Shown here in pieces: positions 15,988 to 23,684 of a stretch of 27,632 nt of DNA. The notes below the pieces were generated by a model that saw nothing but the letters and a program-made list of their open reading frames with translations, did no database searches and was not told the DNA's origin. Source of the stretch: an uncultured Peptococcaceae bacterium (GTDB taxonomy: Bacteria; Bacillota; Dehalobacteriia; UBA4068); NCBI GenBank assembly GCA_947307285.1, contig CAMZIS010000001.1, forward strand, positions 1 through 27,632, in the 5' to 3' direction. Within the stretch, counting starts at the first letter, position 1. Each line of letters opens with the position of its first letter. A program made the translations under genes and the position numbers.

Positions 15988-17040
15988 TCAGGCCGTTTCC
16001 TGCTTGTCCCGCTTGATGGGGGAAAGATGGCATTTGCCCCGTAGCGTGCCCAAAATCTCCGCGCCGGCAAAGGTGGCGACAGTGGTGATGATGAGCACCA
16101 TGACCGCCTGGGCCGAAGTGAGGATGGCCATGAGCACCGCGGCCAGGCCCATCAGCATGGCGAAGACGTAGATGGTCAGCACGGCCTGCCGCTGGCCCAG
16201 CCCCAGAGAGAGCAGGACCTGGTGCAGGTGCATCTTGTCCGCCTCAAAGATGGGCTTATGCAGGAAGAGGCGGCGGATGATGGCGCAGAAGGTGTCGAAG
16301 ACCGGCACGCCCAAAATAAGGAAGGGGATGAACACGGAGATGGCCGTGGCCCCCTTGCACAGGCCCATCAGGGCCAGAGTGCCCAGGATGAAGCCCATGA
16401 ACAAAGCGCCGCAGTCACCCATGAAGGTCTTGGCCGGATGGAAGTTCCAGGGCAGGAAGCCCAGGGCGGAGGCGGCCAGGATGCCGGCCAGAGCCGCTGC
16501 CACCAGCTCGCCCTGAGAAAGGCAGACGATGGCGGTGGCCACAGCGGCGATGGCGGAGACCCCGCCGGCCAGGCCGTCCATGCCGTCGATCAGGTTGACG
16601 GCGTTGCTCACGCCCACCAGCCACAGCACGGTGATGGGTATGCCGAAAACGCCCAGGGAAACGGTGCTGCCGGTAAAGGGATTGGAGATGAAGCGGATGG
16701 AAAAACCGGCGGCCACCAGGATCAAAGCGGCCACGAACTGCCCCGCCAGCTTGAATTTGGGGGAAATGTCCTTATAGTCGTCGATGAACCCGGTAAGGAA
16801 GACCACGCTGCCTGCTATGAGCACGGCGGCTACCTGACGCGTATACACGCCCAGCAGCAGGGCGCCGGCCACGAAGCCGAGATAGATGGCGATGCCGCCG
16901 ACACGCGGCGTGGGAGCGGTGTGCACCTTGCGGGCATTGGGCATATCCACGATATGCAGTTTATGGGCCAGCCAGATGGATGGCCACGTCATGGCCAGGG
17001 CTACCGCGAAGGCAGCGGCCACAGCCAGCCAAATACGCAT
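15988..17040 (-). CDS. TagO/WecA-type undecaprenyl-phosphate N-acetylglucosaminyl-1-phosphate transferase
   Basis: This polytopic enzyme transfers a sugar-1-phosphate, usually GlcNAc-1-P from UDP-GlcNAc, to undecaprenyl phosphate, the first step of teichoic acid or other wall-linked glycans. The 350-residue protein shows RKVHTAPTPRVGG (38-49), the metal motif GFIDDYKD (Asp87, Asp88), NAVNLIDGMDGLAGG (Asp152, Asp155) and NFHPAKTFMGDCGALFMGF. The late MHLHQ motif replaces the usual HIHH or HLHH, with Gln274 for the last His. MraY is less likely because the motifs fit the WecA/TagO branch and mraY normally sits in the dcw cluster. The ATG has an AGGAG site. It follows murJ by 129 bases and has its own probable promoter. 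Exact sugar specificity is not decidable here. Confidence 0.88.
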   Translation of the reverse strand: MRIWLAVAAAFAVALAMTWPSIWLAHKLHIVDMPNARKVHTAPTPRVGGIAIYLGFVAGALLLGVYTRQVAAVLIAGSVVFLTGFIDDYKDISPKFKLAGQFVAALILVAAGFSIRFISNPFTGSTVSLGVFGIPITVLWLVGVSNAVNLIDGMDGLAGGVSAIAAVATAIVCLSQGELVAAALAGILAASALGFLPWNFHPAKTFMGDCGALFMGFILGTLALMGLCKGATAISVFIPFLILGVPVFDTFCAIIRRLFLHKPIFEADKMHLHQVLLSLGLGQRQAVLTIYVFAMLMGLAAVLMAILTSAQAVMVLIITTVATFAGAEILGTLRGKCHLSPIKRDKQETA

Positions 17041-17093
17041 TTGCGCTCCTTAACAGATATTCCGCACCACAAGATACGGGAATATTATTATTT

Positions 17094-17123
17094 ATTTTCG
17101 CATTTTTACCCTATATTTGTCAA
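17094..17123 (-). promoter_or_regulatory. Probable promoter of the TagO-like gene
   Basis: On the minus strand, a perfect TTGACA (17123-17118) and GAAAAT (17099-17094) are 18 bases apart, with TGC just before the -10 box. It lies in the A+T-rich 129-base gap after murJ. The -10 box matches only four of six consensus bases, so this is less certain than the others. Confidence 0.5.
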
Positions 17124-17169
17124 CTGGTTTATGGTCCGACCTAAAAAACAGGATCAGAACCGGCTCGCT

Positions 17170-18687
17170 TTACTGCTTCATACGCAGGCCCTGCCAGGTG
17201 TCGCTGAGCATTTGGGAACGGCAGGCCCTCAGGCAGATGAAGTAGACCGCCACGGCCGCCGCGATGGCGGCGACGACCTGCACCAGAGAGGAGGAAGACG
17301 ACAGCAGGCGCAGGACAGCGAACAGGGCCAGGCCCATCACCGCCGTGGCGCCGCAGATCTGCAGCAGGGAGCTGCGCAGGTAAGAGTCCACATAGCCCAG
17401 CCGACGCTGGAGCAGGAAGGCCAGCAGGCCCGCGTTGGCGGCTGCGGCCAGGCTGTTGGCCCAGGCCAGGCCCACATGGCCCAAAGGCCGGATGAGGATG
17501 AGGGAGGCCAGCACGTTGACGGCGATGGAGATCAGACCCACCAGAAGCGGGGTCCTGACCTCGCCGCCCGCGTAGAACACCCGCAGCATCAGCATGGATG
17601 CGCCCAGGAAGATCATGCCCGGACTCATGGCGAACAGGGCGTCCGCCGTCATGCGGGTAGCCGCGGCGTCGAAGCTGCCCCGCTGGAACAGCAGCTGCAC
17701 GATGGGCTGATCCAGCAGCAGCAGACCTAACGTGGCGGGGACGGTGAGCAGCAGGATCATGGACAGGGCCCGGCTGAGAGACTTGCCCAGAGCGTCCCGG
17801 TCGTCCATTGACGCTTCCTCGGCCATTTTGGGAAAGACCGCGGTGATGACGGCCACCACGAACAGGCTGATGGGCAGGTTCATCACCTTATTGGCATAGT
17901 TGAGGGCGGAGATGCTGCCCTCGGTCATGCCGGAGGCGAAGATGCGGTTGATGATGGTGTAGCACTGGCTGACGGCCAGCCCCAGCAAAATGGGGAGCAT
18001 GGACCGCAGCACCCGCCTGACCTGAGGATGGCGCAGGTCGCACACCGGGCGGTAGCGGAAGCCGGCCTTGGGCAGGTCGAGGCTCACCAGCAGCAGGAAG
18101 GCCAGATAGCCGACCAAAGTGCCCACGGCCACCACGGCGATGTTGCCCCGGGCGAAAAACAGGGTGGCCAGGATGATGCACAGAGAAGCCAGACCGGGCC
18201 CGATGGCTGCGGCGGCGAAACGGTAGCGGCTGTTCAAAATGGCCGCCATCATCATGGCTACCGCCGCGAACAGCAGGGAGGGCATGATGATGCGGGTGAG
18301 CTGGGCCGCCAGAGAGGCGGTCTCCGGGCTGAAGCTGGGGGCGAACAGCCACACCAGGGCGGGGGCGAAGACGATGCCCAGCACCACCAGGACGGCCATG
18401 ACCAGGGCGGTGAAGTTCAGCAGGGTGCTGCCGATGAGGAAGGCCTCTTCCCGTCCGCCTTCCCGCTGCCAGCTGGCGTTGATGGCCGGCAGGGCGGCGG
18501 ACACGAAGGCATAGCCCAGGATGGCCTGGAAAAAGTTGGGAAAGGTGAAGGCCACCAGATAGGCGTCGGAGGCGGAGGAGGCGCCGAACCCGTTGGCGAT
18601 GACCATTTCCCGGACAAAGCTGAGCAGCTTGACGCAGATGTTGATCAGCAGCAGCACTCCGGTGGCTTTAACGACGTTTTTGCTCAT
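17170..18687 (-). CDS. murJ: MurJ (MviN), lipid II flippase
   Basis: MurJ flips undecaprenyl-linked peptidoglycan precursor across the membrane and belongs to the MOP exporter superfamily. The 505-residue protein is almost wholly hydrophobic and consistent with about 14 membrane segments. Family features are the N-terminal INICVKLLSFVREMVIANGF, GASSASDAYLVAFTFPNFFQ with AILGYAFVSAALP, and YANKVMNLPISLFVVAVITA in the middle. The later LFQRGSFDAAATRMTADAL and FYAGGEVRTPLLVG also match MurJ and argue against a Wzx or MATE transporter. It begins 13 bases after the lipoprotein gene with no clear Shine-Dalgarno site, so translation may be coupled. The pairing with the TagO-like gene just downstream places two undecaprenyl-using steps side by side. 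Confidence 0.92.
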   Translation of the reverse strand: MSKNVVKATGVLLLINICVKLLSFVREMVIANGFGASSASDAYLVAFTFPNFFQAILGYAFVSAALPAINASWQREGGREEAFLIGSTLLNFTALVMAVLVVLGIVFAPALVWLFAPSFSPETASLAAQLTRIIMPSLLFAAVAMMMAAILNSRYRFAAAAIGPGLASLCIILATLFFARGNIAVVAVGTLVGYLAFLLLVSLDLPKAGFRYRPVCDLRHPQVRRVLRSMLPILLGLAVSQCYTIINRIFASGMTEGSISALNYANKVMNLPISLFVVAVITAVFPKMAEEASMDDRDALGKSLSRALSMILLLTVPATLGLLLLDQPIVQLLFQRGSFDAAATRMTADALFAMSPGMIFLGASMLMLRVFYAGGEVRTPLLVGLISIAVNVLASLILIRPLGHVGLAWANSLAAAANAGLLAFLLQRRLGYVDSYLRSSLLQICGATAVMGLALFAVLRLLSSSSSLVQVVAAIAAAVAVYFICLRACRSQMLSDTWQGLRMKQ

Positions 18688-18700
18688 AAGGCTGGCCGGC

Positions 18701-19420
18701 TCAGTCGCCGTTGAAGACGATCTGCAGGTCGCCGGGGATAGTCACTTCCTCGTCGCTGACGCTGTTGACGGACAGGTTGCGGTAATCCACCTGATAACGC
18801 TCGCCCAGAGAATCGGTATATTCCACCCTGAGCGGGAAACCGTACTTGGTTCCGACCCACAGCTTGTCGCCGGAGGCGGTCTCCAAGATCTGGCACAGCT
18901 GCCGGTCCACCGTTTCGCTGCCTATGATATCGGCGGTGGAATAATCTTCCATTTTGGGGTTTTTGGGCGCGTTGGGCTCGGCGGGATCAAAGCCGCGGCC
19001 GTAGGCCGTAGGCATGGCGCCGGGATAATAATCCACCACGGTGCCGTTGTTGTAGTCGTAATAGCTTTCTGTGAGGCCGTAGCCGGAAACGCTGGTGATC
19101 AGCTTCATCAGGCCGTCCTTATACCAGACCTGCATGAAGACCTGGCCCTCCGGGTATTCCACGGACTGCTCGAAATAGTAGGATTCCACCTTGGAGAGGG
19201 CCTCCTGTAGGTCCTCGATGGTGGCGGTTTCGCCCTTGTCCGGGAAGACGTCCTCCGGGGTCTGCTCGCCCTCCTCTTCGTGATGGGCCTCCGCGCCCTC
19301 TTCGATGACGACGGGCGTGACCGGTTCGCTTTCCTCATCCGCGCCGGAGCAGGCCGGCAGCAGTAAAGCCGCCAGCAGGAACAGGGCTATGATAAGGAAG
19401 CGCAGGGATCTGATGCTCAT
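18701..19420 (-). CDS. Secreted lipoprotein, possibly LolA-like fold
   Basis: I do not recognise a named gene. With the start at 19420 the protein has 239 residues and a lipoprotein signal peptide: a short basic N-terminus, a hydrophobic core (8-21) and the lipobox LPAC with Cys24. An acidic linker follows (about 27-65). The rest looks like a beta-rich domain with TIEDLQEALSKVESYYFEQS, MQVWYKDGLMKLI and LWVGTKYGFPLRVEYTD, then TIPGDLQIVF at the end. That pattern resembles LolA-like or related lipoprotein domains, which I infer only from style. The start has a GAGGAT site. An upstream ATG at 19483 would lie about 7 bases from the predicted transcription start and is unlikely. It heads a unit with murJ, so a role in envelope sensing or assembly is possible. 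Confidence 0.82.
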   Translation of the reverse strand: MSIRSLRFLIIALFLLAALLLPACSGADEESEPVTPVVIEEGAEAHHEEEGEQTPEDVFPDKGETATIEDLQEALSKVESYYFEQSVEYPEGQVFMQVWYKDGLMKLITSVSGYGLTESYYDYNNGTVVDYYPGAMPTAYGRGFDPAEPNAPKNPKMEDYSTADIIGSETVDRQLCQILETASGDKLWVGTKYGFPLRVEYTDSLGERYQVDYRNLSVNSVSDEEVTIPGDLQIVFNGD

Positions 19421-19496
19421 CGGAGATATCCTCGGTCCGTTACGCGGGCCCGGCCCGGACGAAAGATAACGGCTGACAGTCATTAATTATTAATAT

Positions 19497-19525
19497 ATTA
19501 TATCACGGCTTCTTCGATAATACAA
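19497..19525 (-). promoter_or_regulatory. SigmaA-type promoter of the lipoprotein-murJ unit
   Basis: On the minus strand, TTGTAT (19525-19520) and a perfect TATAAT (19502-19497) are 17 bases apart, with TGA before the -10 box. The start is expected near 19490. The bases around it form two ATTAAT palindromic half-units (19482-19487 and 19489-19494). No terminator for ispA is visible between 19526 and 19560. Confidence 0.82.
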
Positions 19526-19559
19526 TATCTTGATGTCGAAGAGTGCAGGTATTTGTTAT

Positions 19560-20456
19560 TTAGTGGCGGCGGCTTACGAAAAAGGGCGGGAAAGCCCTGA
19601 GGGTGTCGGCTTCCGCTCCGAATACCGCCAGAGCGGCAACTGCGGCCTCTGCTTCCGCCTCCGCCTGGCGACGGGCCTCGTCGCAGCCCAGCAGGGAGGC
19701 AAAGGTGACCAGGCCCCGTTCTTCGTCGCTGCCGGCGGGCTTGCCCAAGGTAGCGTCGTCCCCTTCCACGTCCAGCACGTCGTCGATGATCTGGAAAGCC
19801 AGACCGGCGTGAAGACCGTAATCGTCCAGCGCCTGAAGCTTTTCCCCGTCCGCTCCGGCAAGGAGACCGGCGGCTTTCACGGCGGCGATGAGCAGGGCCG
19901 AAGTCTTGCCGCGGCTGATATATTCCAGCAGGCCCTGATCCACGGGCCGGGTCATGTTGTCCCATTCCGCGGCCTGGCCGGCCACCATGCCGCCCAGACC
20001 GGAACGGAGCGCTATCTCCCGCACCGCGGCCAGCTGACGTTCCGGAGCCGCTCCGGGCAGGGGCCGTGAGAGCACGGCAAAGGCGTGGATGAACAGGCCG
20101 TCGCCGGCCAGCAGGGCCATGGCCGGACCGTAGACCTTATGGCAGGAGGGACGGCCCCGACGCAGGTCGTCGTCGTCCATCTCCGGCATGTCGTCATGGA
20201 TGAGGGAGGCGGTGTGGATCATCTCCAGAGCAGCCGCCACGTCGAGATAAGCGTCCCGTTTCGCCCCGCAGGCCTCCAGCGCGGCGAAAAAGAGGGCCGG
20301 ACGCAGGCGTTTGCCCCCGCCGAACAGGCTGTAGCGCATGGCGAAATAGATGGCGGCCTCCGGCGAGATCTGGCGCATGGGCAGCAGGCGGTCCAGGGCC
20401 TGCTCCACGTCGCGGGAGGCTTCGGCCAGATAGGACTGCAGTTCCTTTTCGTTCAC
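19560..20456 (-). CDS. ispA: IspA, farnesyl/geranyl diphosphate synthase (trans-prenyltransferase)
   Basis: IspA condenses IPP with allylic diphosphates to give farnesyl diphosphate, the primer for UppS. The 298-residue protein has GGGKRLRP at 46-53, the first aspartate-rich motif DDMPEMDDDDLRRGRP from 88, and the second, FQIIDDVLDVEGD, with Asp225, Asp226 and Asp229. The GSD that follows is present, but the conserved Lys of the family (GSDxxxxKxTY) is Leu249 here (GSDEERGLVTF). The start is a GTG at 20456 that overlaps the xseB stop as GTGA, with GGAGGAC upstream. The order xseA-xseB-ispA matches B. subtilis yqiB-yqiC-yqiD. No dxs gene follows, unlike in B. subtilis. The chain length cannot be read from sequence with certainty. 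Confidence 0.93.
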   Translation of the reverse strand: MNEKELQSYLAEASRDVEQALDRLLPMRQISPEAAIYFAMRYSLFGGGKRLRPALFFAALEACGAKRDAYLDVAAALEMIHTASLIHDDMPEMDDDDLRRGRPSCHKVYGPAMALLAGDGLFIHAFAVLSRPLPGAAPERQLAAVREIALRSGLGGMVAGQAAEWDNMTRPVDQGLLEYISRGKTSALLIAAVKAAGLLAGADGEKLQALDDYGLHAGLAFQIIDDVLDVEGDDATLGKPAGSDEERGLVTFASLLGCDEARRQAEAEAEAAVAALAVFGAEADTLRAFPPFFVSRRH

Positions 20457-20659
20457 TGTTCGTCCTCCTTCTCTCCGGCCTCAGGCTGCAGGCGGGCGGA
20501 AGCCTCGTCCAGCCGTTCCCGGCAGGACCGGGCCAGCTCTACCCCTTCGGCGTAGAGCTTGAGCATCTCGTCCAGGCTCAGCTCATCCTGCTCCAGACGC
20601 TGCACCGTCTCTTCCAGACGGCCCAGCTGTTCCTCGAAAGTCTTGCCTTTTCTTGCCAT
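20453..20659 (-). CDS. xseB: XseB, exodeoxyribonuclease VII small subunit
   Basis: XseB is the small helical subunit that wraps the long coiled-coil arms of XseA in exonuclease VII, which degrades single-stranded DNA. The 68-residue protein shows the family pattern FEEQLGRLEETVQRLEQDEL, then SLDEMLKLYAEGVELARSC. The start codon directly follows the xseA stop (TAA then ATG), and its end overlaps ispA by four bases. This indicates tight coupling with both neighbours. The C-terminal tail is acidic and probably disordered, which is common. Confidence 0.95.
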   Translation of the reverse strand: MARKGKTFEEQLGRLEETVQRLEQDELSLDEMLKLYAEGVELARSCRERLDEASARLQPEAGEKEDEQ

Positions 20660-21871
20660 TTAATCCTCCTCCGTATGCTCTATCCTGGCCCGGGCCCTGC
20701 CCTGAGCCAGGCGTATATCCACTGTCTGCCCGATCGCAAGCCGGGCGGCGTCCCGCACCGCCCTGCCCTCACAGCTCACCACGGCGTAGCCGCGGTTCAG
20801 GGTCTGCAGGGGGCTCAACAGCTCCAGACGGGCAGCGAGAGCGCTCAACTCCGTTTCCGCCTGCCGCAGACGCTGCTCCGCGCTGCGGTGCAGGGCCTGC
20901 TCCGCCCGGTCCAGCCTGTGCCGAGGCCGTTCTAAAAAGACGGCGGGCCGGGTCAGCGCCGGCCGCCCGCTCAGGGAGCGCAGCCGTTCTTCCCGTTGTT
21001 TCAGCCCCCGCATCAGGGCTTCACCCAGCCGCCGTTCATAACCGCCGATCAGATCCAGCAAGGCCGCCGTTTCCGGCACCGCCATGGAAGCGGCGTGAGT
21101 GGGCGTGGCCGCCCGCACGTCGGCCGCCAGATCGCACAGAGAAAAGTCGCTTTCGTGGCCTACGGCGCTGATCACCGGCGTAGAAAGAGAGGCGACGGCC
21201 CGGGCCACGGCTTCGCTGTCAAAGGCGGACAGGTTCTCGCCGGCGCCGCCGCCGCGGCCGCAGATCAGCACGTCGTGACCGCCCCGGTCCGCCTTCATCA
21301 GGGCGGCGGCCAGGGATTCCGGCGCGTTCACGCCCTGCACCAAAGCAGGATAGACCGTGATCTTCGTGGAAGGCTGGCGGCTCAAAATGATGCGCTGCAT
21401 ATCGGCCAGGGCCGCGCTGTCGGGGGCGGTAATAATGCCCACGCTGCGGGCGAAGGCGGGCAGCGGCTTTTTGCGGCTCACGTCGAACAGGCCTTCCGCC
21501 TGCAGTTTGGCCTTTAATTCCTCCCGGGCCCGGGCCAGAGCGCCCGCGCCGGCCGGCAGGATGGTCTCGGCGTAGAGCTGGCAGGCGCCGTCCCGTTCGA
21601 ACAGGGCCACCCGGCCCACCACCACCACCTGCTCCCCGTCCCGGGGCGTCCAGCGCAGGGACGAGGCGTAGCTGCGGAACATCACCGTTTTCAGGCCGCA
21701 GTTCTCTTCCCTGAGGGTGAAGTAGACGTGTCCCGAGCTGTGACGCTTGAAGCCGGAGACCTCGCCGCTGACGGCCAGGGAGGACAAAAAGGCGTCTTCC
21801 GCCAGGTATTCTTTAAGATAGTAGGTTATTTCCGACACCCCGTAGACCCGGGGCCGTACCGTTTCAGCCAT
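20660..21871 (-). CDS. xseA: XseA, exodeoxyribonuclease VII large subunit
   Basis: XseA is the catalytic subunit of exonuclease VII. The 403-residue protein has an N-terminal OB-fold domain (about 8-105, YGVSEITYYLKEYL, VSGEVSG, GHVYFTLRE). The nuclease core contains VGIITAPDSAALADM, ICGRGGGAGENLSAFDSE, PVISAVGHESDFSLCDLAAD and RAATPTHAASMAVP. A charged helical arm (about 275-350) is followed by LQTLNRGYAVV. The ATG at 21871 has an AGGAGG site seven bases away and overlaps the end of the TsaD-like gene by eight bases. An open frame extends 22 codons upstream but lies inside the TsaD-like gene and lacks homology. The stop codon directly precedes the xseB start. Confidence 0.96.
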   Translation of the reverse strand: MAETVRPRVYGVSEITYYLKEYLAEDAFLSSLAVSGEVSGFKRHSSGHVYFTLREENCGLKTVMFRSYASSLRWTPRDGEQVVVVGRVALFERDGACQLYAETILPAGAGALARAREELKAKLQAEGLFDVSRKKPLPAFARSVGIITAPDSAALADMQRIILSRQPSTKITVYPALVQGVNAPESLAAALMKADRGGHDVLICGRGGGAGENLSAFDSEAVARAVASLSTPVISAVGHESDFSLCDLAADVRAATPTHAASMAVPETAALLDLIGGYERRLGEALMRGLKQREERLRSLSGRPALTRPAVFLERPRHRLDRAEQALHRSAEQRLRQAETELSALAARLELLSPLQTLNRGYAVVSCEGRAVRDAARLAIGQTVDIRLAQGRARARIEHTEED

Positions 21872-22799
21872 GAACGGCCTCCTGTTTCCACGCGGCCAGG
21901 CCGAGCAGGGCCACGCCGCAGGCGTTGTCGCCGGCATATTTCGGGGCGGCGAAATCCACGATCAGGGAAGCGAGTTTTTTACGGATGCGCTGATTGGCGG
22001 CCACGCCGCCGGCCAGCAGCACCTTTTGGCAGCCGGTCTGCTCCCGGGCGGCGACGATGGCCTTGGCCAGGCTCTTGGCGATATTGTCCAGCACGGCGGC
22101 GGCGATGGAGGCCGGCTCCACCCCGGCGGCTACCGCCCGTTCGGCGGCGGATTCGGGGCCGGAAAAGGAGATATGGGTCCCCTGCACGCTGCCGCTCAGG
22201 CGAAAGTCCGTAGAGGTCGCCTGCTCCGCCAGCTTTTCCAGCTCCGGCCCGGCGGGGAAAGACAGGCCCAGAGCCACGCCCACCCGGTCCACGAACTGGC
22301 CCGGGGGCAGGTCGGTATCGCCCACGGTCTCTATTTCATAGCCGGCGGGCTGGGGCTCTACCCGAAGTATCTCGCCGGTGCCGCCGGACAGGTGCAGGGC
22401 CAGAAAGGGCTCCTGCCAGGCAAGCCCGGCTGACCAGAGGGCGGCGGCGATGTGCCCCTCCTGATGGCTGGTCTGATAAAGGGGCGCGCCGTATGCCGCG
22501 GCAAGAGAGCGGGCCAGACCCAGGCCGGCCAGGAACACCGGCATATAGGAGCCCGCCACGGGACGGGGCCGAGAGGAGACGCAGACCGCCTGCGGCTCCA
22601 GCGGGCCGATCTCCGCGGCCAGCTCCTCCATGAGCTCCGGCAGCTGCTTGACGTGGCAGAACAGGGCCTCGCTCTGGCGCAGCCCTGACAGGCCTTTTTC
22701 GACCGGCAAAAGCCGCCTCTTTTCACAAAGAAGGCGGCCTGCAGGATCGAACACGGCAAGGGATGTGGTGTAGCAACTGGTGTCGACGCCGATTATCAT
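21864..22799 (-). CDS. TsaD/Kae1-family paralog of unknown function
   Basis: This 311-residue protein belongs to the Kae1/TsaD (old name O-sialoglycoprotein endopeptidase) fold, but it looks like a divergent paralog, not the tRNA threonylcarbamoyl enzyme itself. The start MIIGVDTSCYTTSLAV replaces the canonical ETSCDET pattern. The metal ligands of the fold are kept: His112 and His116 in SHQEGH, and Asp291 in AGDNACG. The nucleotide-site patterns LALHLSGGTGEI, LPPGQFVDRVGVALGL and KVLLAGGVAANQRIR are also present, together with SFSGPES. True TsaD is usually 330-340 residues. The start overlaps the nusB stop as ATGA, and the end overlaps xseA by eight bases, so it is locked into the nusB-xseA unit. 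From memory, similar genes occupy this slot in other Clostridia. The substrate is unknown. Confidence 0.85.
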   Translation of the reverse strand: MIIGVDTSCYTTSLAVFDPAGRLLCEKRRLLPVEKGLSGLRQSEALFCHVKQLPELMEELAAEIGPLEPQAVCVSSRPRPVAGSYMPVFLAGLGLARSLAAAYGAPLYQTSHQEGHIAAALWSAGLAWQEPFLALHLSGGTGEILRVEPQPAGYEIETVGDTDLPPGQFVDRVGVALGLSFPAGPELEKLAEQATSTDFRLSGSVQGTHISFSGPESAAERAVAAGVEPASIAAAVLDNIAKSLAKAIVAAREQTGCQKVLLAGGVAANQRIRKKLASLIVDFAAPKYAGDNACGVALLGLAAWKQEAVHG

Positions 22800-23473
22800 C
22801 TGTCCTCACCCTGTTTTTCTTTTATCTCGTACTTGTAGATGTTGTCCAGCATCCCGTTGACGAAAGCGGAGCTGTCTTCGGCGCTGAACTTTTTGGCCAG
22901 CTCCACGGCTTCGTTGATCACCACCGTGGGAGCGGCGCCGCCGGTAAGCAGCTCGGCGAGGGCCAGGCGCAGGATGGCAAGATCCACCGCAGGGAAACGG
23001 TCAGGCGACCAGTCCCTGGCGTAAGCTGCCAGCAGCCGATCGCATTCCTCCCGCCGGTCGTAGGCCTGACGGGCCAGCTCCAGGGCATAGACGGCGCCGT
23101 GGCAGTCCAGGCCGGCGTCCCGCAGGATGTTACGTGCAAAGGACCAGCCGCCTTCAGCATCGGAACCGCTGGTGGCGGCGAACAGCAACAGCAAAGCAGC
23201 CTCCCTGCTGCGGCGGCGGGGAGAAGAGGACAGGTCCTTGTAGTCCTCGGCGTTGAAGGCAGCGAAGGCGGCGGCGGTGGCCGCATCGGCTGCTGCGGCG
23301 GCTTCGCTTTCATAGTCGTCGATAGCCTTTTGCGTTTTCGGCTTGCGGCCCCGCTTTTTTACGGGCGGATCTTCCGTCTGGGGCAGAGAAAAGCTGATGA
23401 CGCGGCGGCCCGGAGCGGGCTCCGGCATGCGCTCGACAAAGCGGTCTTCCTCTGCGCTGGGTTCTTTATTCAT
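22796..23473 (-). CDS. nusB: NusB antitermination factor with long N-terminal extension
   Basis: NusB with S10 (NusE) forms the boxA-binding complex that supports rRNA transcription antitermination. The NusB fold is residues 86-225: RRRSREAALLLLFAA at the start, then LELARQAYDRR, FPAVDLAILRLALAELL, VVINEAVELAKKFS and AFVNGMLDNIYKY. In front lies an unusual 85-residue extension. It is acidic at first, then has the basic KKRGRKPK (39-46), reminiscent of an AT-hook core, then an Ala-rich stretch (56-73). The ATG at 23473 is eight bases inside the DUF2273 gene, which supports coupled translation from that site. Starting at Met16 would still leave 70 extra residues. Whether the extension is stable or processed is unknown. 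Confidence 0.92.
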   Translation of the reverse strand: MNKEPSAEEDRFVERMPEPAPGRRVISFSLPQTEDPPVKKRGRKPKTQKAIDDYESEAAAAADAATAAAFAAFNAEDYKDLSSSPRRRSREAALLLLFAATSGSDAEGGWSFARNILRDAGLDCHGAVYALELARQAYDRREECDRLLAAYARDWSPDRFPAVDLAILRLALAELLTGGAAPTVVINEAVELAKKFSAEDSSAFVNGMLDNIYKYEIKEKQGEDR

Positions 23474-23681
23474 TATGCGAAGAGTCCTTCCCGCCGGATT
23501 CCCGGGCCCGTTTGTCGATCATCAGACCGCCCCATACGCCCAGAGCGATGCAGGCGAAGAGGAACAGGGTCTTGAAGAAGCCGTAGGAGATGACGCTGAC
23601 CGCGAAGATCAGCGCGCCGACGGCCAGACCGACGGTCCATTTGTGGCGTTTGAGCAGTTCAAGCAGATTCTTGTCGTCCAT
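23466..23681 (-). CDS. Small DUF2273-family membrane protein
   Basis: This 71-residue protein has two hydrophobic segments (about 15-33 and 36-53) between a Lys/Asp-rich N-terminus (MDDKNLLELLKRHKWTVG) and a charged C-terminal tail. The pattern and its place beside amaP and asp23 fit the DUF2273 family, small membrane proteins found with Asp23-type genes. The GxxxG-like glycine spacing (ALGVWGGLMID) is typical. It begins three bases after amaP, with a GGAGGG site, and overlaps nusB by eight bases. Function is unknown. A role in anchoring the Asp23/AmaP complex in the membrane is an inference from context. Confidence 0.85.
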   Translation of the reverse strand: MDDKNLLELLKRHKWTVGLAVGALIFAVSVISYGFFKTLFLFACIALGVWGGLMIDKRARESGGKDSSHNE

Positions 23682-23684
23682 GGA

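Noticed and set aside
15965..15995. Terminator at the end of the TagO-like gene
   Set aside because: AGGCC pairs with GGCCT around a 9-nt loop, but the stem is short, includes the stop codon and has only three T after it.
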